Shown here: piece by piece, positions 42,570 to 64,000 of the stretch
How the letters are laid out: every line of letters begins with the position of its first letter
Numbering within the stretch: the stretch's first letter is position 1
Assembly: GCA_944472135.2 (NCBI GenBank)
Contig: OX235262.1
Coordinates: 66,712,887-66,776,886 of the forward strand
Direction: 5' to 3'
Length of the DNA stretch: 64,000 nt
Origin: Trichobilharzia regenti
Taxonomy: Eukaryota; Platyhelminthes; Trematoda; Strigeidida; Schistosomatidae
Made by a program: the position numbers and the translations under genes
Notes under the pieces: model-generated
Told to the model about the DNA's origin: nothing
What the model saw: only the letters and a program-made list of their open reading frames with translations
Databases searched by the model: none

Positions 42570-44845
42570 TCAGAACTCTAAATCATTACAATGAACAATT
42601 TTTTTCAATAAATTTTTCCTCATGATCTGTAATTATAAATCCATTAGTTTTAGCATACAAATTAACATTATATATCAGGAAGTATATTGCGTATTACGCG
42701 TATTAGATGGTATAGTAGTCAGTGCAGTTTGATTATCATTCAATAAGATAGAATGCATAAAATTATGTAAATACAATGAGAAGTTTAAATAGCAATACGT
42801 TAACCTTGGGTAATAGACATAATAAAAAGTTTGAGATAAACAATTTTCAATAAAAACAAAGGGAGATAACCGTCCGAAGTGTTCAATTTTCGATGTTTAC
42901 AGAGGATCTATTGACATTAATGTAAGCGAAGTTAAACTAAGCAGCTGGACATACTCCTTCTGGATACAGAGACCAGACGTCAAATTGATTGTTATCACTC
43001 CAGCTACTGGTAGAAGACAGATCTGAGATCCTCCACAGCGATTACCGGAGGCACGGTAGATCAGTGTGCACGCATACTCTGGTTTTATTAAATGTCCTGC
43101 ATCTACCAAGTGGGCTACGATCGCATCGTATACGCATTTTGCTTTCCTTTAAATCAACCATACAAGTACACGTGTGCGCATAGATAAAGCCCTCTGAGTA
43201 TGATTTATGTAACTAGCCCCACAGAAGCGGTTGAACTCAGATGCGGAATGATGAAGATACAATTAGTAATGTCAACGACACTTTCTGTTTTCATGTAGGT
43301 ATTTCGTAAAAATCCAGTCGTTACAACTTTCCAAATAAGCAAGGTTATCAAAACACTCAGTGCTCACCTTTATTATTTAAAAAAAAGGATTGCATCCAGA
43401 CCAGTATTGTTGCATAATGTTTGACAGAATTTATGCAACTGCTATACTTATTCAGATAAACGAGTCAGTCAGTCTTGAATATTTAATATTGTGTAATAAT
43501 AGTATAAATCGTTTGAAAGATCCTTCCTGAACGATCTCATTACAGTACTGATACTTGCTTGGATGTTTCAACCAACTTTGTGCGTACCTTCCTCTTTTCT
43601 TTTGCTTGGGTCGCATTTCATATTTCTGACATTTGTATATCATATGTTGACTTGGTCTCTTTATTTATTTATCTTTGTTCCTGTTTAATTTCTTATTTTA
43701 ATGCTTCTCTTTGAGGTCGTGTGTGTGTGATAATGTGCTGTTTTCCGGTGGGATTTTGTCTGAGTGAGTTGACGTCATTCTGACCTTGAACTGACTGATA
43801 TGGGAATTGTTAGCGCGTGATTCTTGTTGACGAAGTTTTGATCCCACCTTATTGGGAATATTCTTCTTGATTCGCAAGTACTTCTTTGTTTGATTAAATA
43901 ATTTTGTTCTGCAGTACTTGTCTGATAATTGAAAGTTCTCTTAACTGTATAACAAGTAACTATCTAACGGCATTTTTCTAATAATTTTGACTATTCGATG
44001 TTATTATTATTGTTAAATAGTACTGTAGATTTCATTTCAAATGAGAATTCCTTTTTGTTGTTGTTGTTGTTGAGGCAACCTTGCTACCTTGATTACCATC
44101 TATGCCATCAAGCAGATCACATATTGTAATCTGAATAATTTCAGTTTCCAACGGGGACTGTGGTGAAACTTCACCTCCTCGAACTGTGTAAATTGAGAAT
44201 ATGATTCAACGTATTATCAGTTCGCCTATGTAACTAACCAGAAATCGAGTGGTTTGAACTGATTCACCTCTCTGAGCTGAGTCAAACCACGGGTCAGCTC
44301 GACTCAAATAGAGTGAAACGACCTACCTTGTGTTTAGATCACTTCGATTTATTTGATCAGTAAGTAAACTAATGATTGAGTCAATGGTGTACAACTACTT
44401 ATTTCAACTACACAATAGTATATACTTTTAAGCATTTTTATGATGAATTTCTTGATTAACCATTTAGGGTGTCATATATTCGGTTTCTAAAGGAAACTAC
44501 AGAAATTTCACCTTTTCAAACGGTGTAAACTTCGAATTTGATTAAATATTGTGAAATTTGTACGTTACATTCTCACAGTATCTTGACATTCGGAAGTCTA
44601 TCCCCACCCCCTAAATTCTGAAATATTTCTCAATCAACTTAGTCTATGATATTATTATTAAAATGTACACAATGTTTCTCACTCCACCTATATTATACAC
44701 TTCTTTCTCTTTTTTTGGCTGGAAACCAGTTAGTAACTGGTGTAATGCGTCTAATCCTTTGTATGGTACAGACTGAATTCTATCACAGTCAAGTTTACAA
44801 TGTGGCCACCATGCCATCACGGTGTACTTTGAATTGTTGATATCA
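42570..44845. other. Intergenic AT-rich sequence, nothing recognised
   Basis: This is between the two convergent genes. Short ORFs (42897-43183, 43452-43643) have no domain features. No known repeat was identified. Confidence 0.3.
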
Positions 44846-45112
44846 GACGGTTGGATGTAATCGACAGGAAGCCTCACCTGACCTAGGCTTCGTGCTAGTT
44901 GGCACTCAACAGTCAGCAAGGAACTTAGCGGTAACACCTCTGACGGCAACCCTACTGGGTAGCCAGAATTAGAATCTCATAAGGGAGGGCCATGAGAGTT
45001 ACTTCAGTGTGATTTCAGATACGCCTTGTTGACTGGTGGGCACCAACTAGCACGAAACCTAGTTCAGGTGAGGCTTCCTGCTGATTGCCTGTAACCATCT
45101 AATAATACTCCT
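44846..45112. mobile_element. MITE-like element with ~65-bp terminal inverted repeats
   Basis: The left end GGAAGCCTCACCTGACCTAG, TTCGTGCTAGTTGG (44868-44903) is matched by the complement of 45052-45090 with two or three mismatches. The outer parts (GGTTGGATGTAATCGACA; complement of TGCTGATTGCCTGTAACC) also align. A partial match exists at 23308-23366. Confidence 0.6.
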
Positions 45113-45526
45113 TTCTCTATCTATAACTTTCAAAGTACAGCAGAGTAAAAAGAATATTCTTTCAAATCCAACAATTTAATCATCGTCATCACATAAATAT
45201 ACAAGCAGATAGAAATAAAAATTCAACGACTTGACACCTGTCGCCATCAACGTCATCAGCCTAATAATGGTTATGATGATGATAACAGGTATACTTTAAA
45301 TACTCTTAAAATGTTTTCATCATCAGATATAAGTTAGTAATGATAACAACAATAATAAACTTTGTTTTGTCAAAAAGAATAACAAACATAAGTAGGCAGA
45401 CAGGCAAGCAGGCAGTCAGTCAGTTAGGCAAGAGGATTTCACTGTGTTGATGTTTATACTACTTAGACAAAACAACAAATAGGCTGTTAATCACTAGAAT
45501 TACAATTATGACACAAGAAAAAAAAG

Positions 45527-45594
<68 letters not shown>

Positions 45595-46865
45595 ATACAG
45601 AGTGAGTAATAAGGATGGATGTTTGGGTAAAGTTAACAATATCGAGTAATAACATGCACGCGATTTTGTCTGCATGTGCGTGCGTGCGTTCATGCGTGTG
45701 TGTGTCGGGGGGGGGAGGGGGAGAGATAGTAGATATACAGAATAAGCCTAGTGATTACAGAAGAAAGAAAAGAAAAAAGAGGATATTTTGTACAATTAAA
45801 ATGAGGAAGAAGTCTTCCACACACACACATTCACACACACAAAAGATAAAAGTATTGTGTTATCACACGAAAAGGGAGGGAGATTATAGTTATCGATAAT
45901 TTGCTTATCAACAAAACAATTCACAATACAACTCATTAAGAAGAAAAACGACAGAGGGGGAGAGAGAGAGATCAGTAAGAATACACAAAATAAGTGTACA
46001 CACAGATACACAAACATACACACACTAAACCTGAATTAAATTTTCTATGTGTATAGGAAGGACGACAATAACAACAGTGAACACTACTCAAATCCTATCG
46101 AGTACCACAAAGACAAGAAAGTAAGTAAAGAAATAAGTAATACATATATGTATATTTTAAAAAAATCTATAAAATTGTTATGGTATTTGCAAGTGTTTAT
46201 TAATAATATAGCGTATCTCATCATCATCATTGATCACCACCTGTTTGTTTTTGAAAGGATGAAACACCTTAATTGTTTCTTACCATCATTATTCTGATGA
46301 CTACTACTATTGTTATCAATAGTATGAGGAGGAGTATCAGGGTGTAGCGTAAATGCTAATTTGTAGATAAAAAGTATATATCCGTTAAAAGACAACAAAG
46401 TACTGACACACACAATTTTTTTTAAGATGTTTTTTTAAGAAAAAAGTGGAGGCAATTATTCTTTTTTCTTTGTGTGGGTGTGTATTCTCAAAAGGATTTA
46501 AAATAACTGTTGGACGAACACACAGAGGAAAGTATCAGTAAAAAATAAAACACAAAAAGAGAAAAAAGGTAAATAGGTAAAACAAATAAATAGACAAAAT
46601 TACAAATAAACACTTGGATGTGATTGTCAATTACCAGCTGTTATAGATGAAAAAAGGTAGTGAAGTAAATTATACTTTAATAATAACAATAATAGTAGTA
46701 ATATACAAGAAATAAGTGAATGAGATCAGTTGTTATATGGCTCTTTTGTATTTCTGTTGCTTCTTTTGTTATTGTTGTTGGTGGTGGTACTACTGATACA
46801 GTGTTGAGTAATATAACTGAATATTATTTATTTTTTATAAAGGCTTATTTAATTGTTTACTTATA
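45113..46865 (-). other. Probable 3' UTR and flank of the Smad gene
   Basis: Downstream of the Smad stop the minus strand is AT-rich and simple. It holds a (TA)n array at 45530-45589, G-rich and CA/GT-rich microsatellites (about 45680-45730, 45820-46025) and several TTTATT (antisense AATAAA) hexamers. The ORFs here are simple-sequence artefacts. No repeat family was recognised. Confidence 0.35.
45530..45589. repeat. (TA)n microsatellite
   Basis: About 30 TA units, the longest in the window. Confidence 0.95.
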
Positions 46866-60313
<13,448 letters not shown>

Positions 60314-60319
60314 CTAAAA

Positions 60320-60560
60320 GGATAAGAAAAACAGAAGAATGAAAAAGAAAAACGAAAATCAATAACAGACAAAAACAATACAGGGACGTATACGATGAGA
60401 TCGATAATAAAAATAAGCAACAAGAGTGAAATGAAAACAAAACATCATAAAAACACGTCGGAGTGATGACTTCGATTTACCAGTTGATCAATTAGATAAG
60501 AACCGAAATACTCGGTGTCTGTTGACAAGCTGGCCCCTAGTACGTATGCCTCGATGATAT
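60320..60560. other. Smad intron 5' of exon 60176-60313, nothing recognised
   Basis: A-rich plus strand (T-rich on the gene strand, suitable as polypyrimidine tract). No further exon was found here. Confidence 0.4.
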
Positions 60561-60880
60561 CCTAAGGTTAGTATGACTTTATTGGGTTGATAGTGACCAA
60601 CGATGGAGTATCTAAGACGCTAGTATCAGCTAGATATACCTACATCCGTAGTGAATGATGGTGTCCCAGCTGAGACTAGAATGGAGTACCACCTATCGTT
60701 CTAAACGACAAAACGTTCTGCACCAGAACACTGGGATATCGGAGTTATCTCTTTAGCAATGGGTGTTATTTGATGGATTTCCCGTTGATCGATTATATTG
60801 ACCCGAAATGCTTTGTCATTGCTGACATATCGGACGGAACGGACTTTCTGGACTCCACTATTTGTCACTATTAAGCAAAT
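60560..60880 (+). mobile_element. Hammerhead-SINE family fragment, degraded
   Basis: 60800-60868 has GGACGGAACGGACTTTCTGG and ACTCCACTATTTGTCAC, in register with the Sm-alpha GGACGAAAC...CCTGGATTCCACTG. The preceding GATCGATTATATTGACCCGA and AATGCTTTGTC recur at 10934 and 62027. Confidence 0.5.
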
Positions 60881-61173
60881 AACATTGATAAGAATTCATC
60901 GATAAAGGTCTTTTGAGTGGTAGTAATCAAAAGAGATTTTGAATGAATTATTGAAAAAAAAAAATAAAGATTTTATTGGATATTTTTAAGGATAACCATT
61001 GGCCGATATACTTATTACTATAGGTGTTGCAACATCATGCATGAACTGATACAATAAATACATTGATTGATATGCATATCTTAAAATCGAAATCTACAGT
61101 AATATACATGCACACATGATGTCACTAATATTAATACACACCTGACTAAACATAATAGTCAAAGTCACTGAAC

Positions 61174-61178
<5 letters not shown>

Positions 61179-61205
<27 letters not shown>
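61179..61205. repeat. (TA)n microsatellite
   Basis: About 13 TA units. Confidence 0.95.
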
Positions 61206-61209
<4 letters not shown>

Positions 61210-61363
61210 ACTTCACGCCTGACAGACAGAAACGAAATAACACAACCTTGAACAGAAAACTATCAGCTGTTTAAAAAACCTTATATAGTAATAAAAAATA
61301 CAAATTAGTAAACAAAGAATAATCTTCAATCCCAAATCGATGTCATTTATTGGACCAGTGATC

Positions 61364-61680
61364 ACCAAGGTGTACCGGACAGCTGTTTCATTCTAGATCA
61401 GGACTCATCTTCAGTACTCACCCAGCTTCTTCCCGGTTACAGGTCAAGCTAGTAGATCGTTCAGCAAATGGGACCCGCCGACTCAATGGCCAACCTATGA
61501 TTTCTAACTTAAACCAATTCGTGATTTCAGCGTTATTTCCACCAGCTAATGTCGTCAGCAAGTATTTGTCTTCAACCCCGACCGAGTGACCCCCACCGGT
61601 TACGACCTCTCACTAGAACTGCAGAAAACTTCTTCCTGAGGCCAGTCACTGGAGAGTATCGAATTAATTTGTAGGGATTT
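61364..61680 (-). mobile_element. SINE with hammerhead ribozyme motif (antisense)
   Basis: On the minus strand 61423-61369 gives GGGTGAGTA + CTGAAGA, a degraded stem II, then GAAAC, AGCTGTC and CGGTACACC pairing with the start as stem I. Core CUGANGA, GAAA and cleavage GUC are all present. Confidence 0.7.
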
Positions 61681-61689
61681 GATTTTTTC

Positions 61690-62090
61690 AAGTGTGATCA
61701 CAGATTGATATCAGTTAGAGAAGCGTTAAAAACCAGGGAGCACTAGTGGTTACGCTAAAATCGCGAATTGAAAAAAGTGAGAACCGATTGGGCCGTTGGA
61801 TTCCAGTAGAAATGGTTGAATGGTCAATGAGTTTGCCTTGTAAACTGAAGTTTCTGGATTCGAACTGCTGGGAGGCGCGTACTGCTTAAGGTTCCCAAAT
61901 AAAAATTAAACACCTGTCTAGTGCTCTGTGGATTTCAGTGGTCCTCTAACTGACATCAATCACTGACTAAACTTGAAACAAATTAAATCAATACAAACTA
62001 ATTCTTGAATATTACAAATTTCCTGCTGATTGATTACTATACTGGACCGAAATGCTCGGTCACTGTTCACATGTTGGCTACTAGTTAAGA
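61690..62090 (+). mobile_element. Hammerhead SINE copy with tRNA-like head (sense)
   Basis: A tRNA-like segment GGTTGAATGGTCAATGAG...TTTCTGGATTCGAACTGC (61809-61870) is followed by GCGTACTGCTTAAGGTTCCC, AAATTAAACACCTGTCTAGT and GCTCTG at 61876-61930. This is the degraded hammerhead in the same position relative to the head. The repeat continues with CTGATTGATTACTATACTGG, ACCGAAATGCTCGGTCACTG to about 62090. Confidence 0.55.
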
Positions 62091-62191
62091 CGCTTTGATA
62101 CTTCCTTAGAATTAATATGATATTACTTGGTTAGTGCTTATTAGCAGCAGAATCTAAGATGCATGTTTCCTCCTCAGTCCAGTCAATATAA

Positions 62192-62385
62192 TGTGCGTCG
62201 GTGGCACAGTGGTTAGGACTCTCGCCGACCATCCACATGGTCCGGGGTTCGAGCCCACGCCGGCGCACACTTGATATCTATGGTCGGCCTGTGAAATTTG
62301 GGCTACCGATATCCATGCTGAAAATTCCATACTTGTACCAAAAATACAGTGTGAAATCAAGCTGTAAATCTAAAAATCTAAAAAA
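62192..62385 (+). mobile_element. SINE-A (tRNA-derived), best-preserved copy
   Basis: A box TGCGTCGGTGGCACAGTGGT, TAGGACTCTCGCC, B box GGGGTTCGAGCCCACGCCGG, body TTGATATCTATGGTCGGCCT, CGATATCCATGCTGAAAATT, TTGTACCAAAAATACAGTGT and end GAAATCAAGCTGTAAATC with an A-rich tail. Not a tRNA gene: the acceptor stem and 3' end do not close on a tRNA. Confidence 0.9.
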
Positions 62386-63100
62386 AATCTAATCAACGGG
62401 AAATTCAAAATAATTCAAATAACCTGCTGAACAAAAGATGACCCTTGTAGTGCAATAGATTTCCCTTTGAAGTTCAAGTCTCAGTTGTGAAACTCACCAA
62501 TCACTGTGAATGCTGGCATATCCAACTGATGAGTCGTAAACAGAATGAAACACACGTATTGGATTTCACTGCAAGCAACCAGCAACAAAATGGCATGAAG
62601 ATAACTTCCTTTTCCAGCTTCTACATTTGTGAATTTGTGATAATCAACTAACTACACAGAGACATTTTGTTTTATCACAGTGAGTCATTATCTCGAGCAA
62701 TAAAAAACGACGTTTATATTCGAATGCTCTTCAGTTACAGCTTGAAGTCCATTTACACCATAACAACTTTTGCTCTGTCCATCTTACTCCTTTTCCATGT
62801 AGTTTACATTACACCATTATTATTGCTACGTATGTTCCTTCACATGCACGTTAAGATAACCCTATTTGTTTGTTGTAGTTGCCTTATCTCTCATTCAACT
62901 GATTATCAATCACCCCTTGCAACCTGGAATTATAAATTTCACGAGCATATTCACTTAAGTGCATTTAAGTTATTATTAAGACAAATCATGTTTTAAAAAA
63001 ATACCCTTACATTCACCAGTTTCAATGAAAAAGTCTTTCTAGTCTGTGGCAGTAAATATTGTTAAATGGTCCTATCTGTTCCTGGAACTTCACAGCTCTA
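62386..63100. other. Smad intron or upstream sequence, nothing recognised
   Basis: A 109-codon + strand ORF (62667-62996) has a hydrophobic middle but no splice support, Kozak-like context or domain. No Smad exon signature was seen on the minus strand. Confidence 0.3.
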
Positions 63101-63104
63101 GTTT

Positions 63105-63350
63105 GATACCGTACTTTCCAAGTGACAGAACACTGACCAACCATGCAAGTGGCCCGGGGTTAGATTCCTAGCCGGGGCACTCCACCTTTATCTCGCTACT
63201 CCAGTAATAAGACCAGTTAAGAGGGGGAAGGGGGTTAAGCATGAAGCAAGCAACCCCATCCCGTAAAGAAGAACACTACTGCTACTGGAACTTCTAAGCT
63301 CTAGCTTAAAGTCATATGTTCCATTGGGAACGAAAATCAATAAAATAAAA
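63105..63350 (+). mobile_element. SINE-B
   Basis: Head partly degraded (CAAGTGGCCCGGGGTTAGAT, TCCTAGCCGGGGCACTCC), body CAGTTAAGAGGGGGAAGGGG, AAGCAACCCCATCCCGTAAA, 3' end AAAGTCATATGTTCCATTGG and an AATAAAATAAAA tail. Confidence 0.88.
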
Positions 63351-63809
63351 AATAAGTTTCATGATAGTACATGCCGCCTATGCCATCAAAAATACCTCGT
63401 TTTTACTTCCATTCTAATGGCGCTCATCCAAAATGGCGTATCACATTACTTATTAAAATGAATTGAAGTGAGGATAAGAGTAGTGGTAAGGTGTTTTCGC
63501 GTACAGTATATAGCATACACCACCTGTGTAAAAATAAAGTTGATAAAAACACCTGTAAAATAGCCAGACACGACATCGGATACAGCAGCATTACAGCATT
63601 CCTTTAAGTAGCACATAATACACAGTTACATAACACTAAACTACCTGAGGAAATTTTAATCCAAGTTGACCATCTCTACTTCTCTATTATCATAATAATA
63701 CCAAGGTGGGCGAACACACGGAAGAGAGGCAAATTTGTTTTGACTATAGCTTATATACTCACCCATTAATTGCCTACCATTTTTCCAATCCCATTCGATT
63801 ATATTCCAT

Positions 63810-63815
<6 letters not shown>
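63351..63815. other. Smad intron or upstream sequence, nothing recognised
   Basis: No exon or repeat identified. Confidence 0.3.

Positions 63816-63869
<54 letters not shown>
63816..63869. repeat. (TA)n microsatellite
   Basis: About 27 TA units. Confidence 0.95.
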
Positions 63870-63873
<4 letters not shown>

Positions 63874-64000
63874 GTTTTTACTGGCTATATTGTGTGATGA
63901 TAATATTTATTGATTTATGACTGCTGGGTCTGAAGAAGAGGTTATTGAAAACAATTATTCTCTAAATTCTATCTTATTTTGAATGCCTTACAGGAATTTT

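Noticed and set aside
62192..62275. tRNA gene
   Set aside because: A and B boxes are present, but the sequence continues into the SINE-A body and recurs as a family; there is no closed acceptor stem or plausible anticodon arm.

Overview
The window looks like a piece of a flatworm nuclear genome, most likely a blood fluke (Schistosoma or a close relative). It is AT-rich with long (TA)n arrays, introns run to many kilobases, and most of the DNA is retroelements. Recognisable repeats are Sm-alpha-type SINEs carrying hammerhead ribozyme sequence, RTE-like LINEs resembling schistosome SR2/Perere-3, Penelope-like elements (PLEs) with GIY-YIG endonuclease remnants, and tRNA-derived SINEs. No operons, CRISPR, rRNA or free tRNA genes were seen. 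The species is not determined.

Two host genes converge. On the + strand, nine exons between 1324 and 39818 join with matching splice phases and encode the C-terminal ~844 residues of an Asn/Ser/Thr-rich protein of unknown function. One exon carries a 1-nt frame break in a G run (25213-25216). On the - strand, three exons (60313-60176, 54345-54201, 46989-46866) encode most of the MH2 domain of a receptor-regulated Smad of the TGF-beta/activin (Smad2/3) type, ending in an SxS tail (TSVS). Its 5' exons lie beyond position 64000. About 7 kb between the two stop codons holds both 3' UTRs and repeats.

Repeat layout. LINE-A (RTE-like) is present in eleven or more copies; the longest (47092-50436) lies in a Smad intron. 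LINE-B, a second LINE family with a 'RWPE/INTCLR' C-terminus, has nine fragments. SINE-B (tRNA head) appears to share its 3' end with LINE-B, which suggests LINE-B mobilises it. SINE-A (tRNA head) has four copies. PLE fragments of at least three types occur with terminal-repeat (pLTR) pieces, some arranged as inverted pairs. Hammerhead-bearing SINE pieces lie at 10.2, 11.1, 30.4, 35.7, 42.1, 60.8, 61.4 and 61.9 kb. There is a cluster of three LTR-like units at 34.5-35.5 kb and a MITE-like element at 44.85-45.11 kb. Several insertions are nested with readable target-site duplications.

Nothing here forms a new multi-gene system. The most informative signals are the hammerhead/SINE/PLE material, the LINE-in-LINE and pLTR-pair insertions, the SINE-B/LINE-B tail match, and the two exon-resolved host genes. 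All comparisons were made by eye; no alignment or folding was run.
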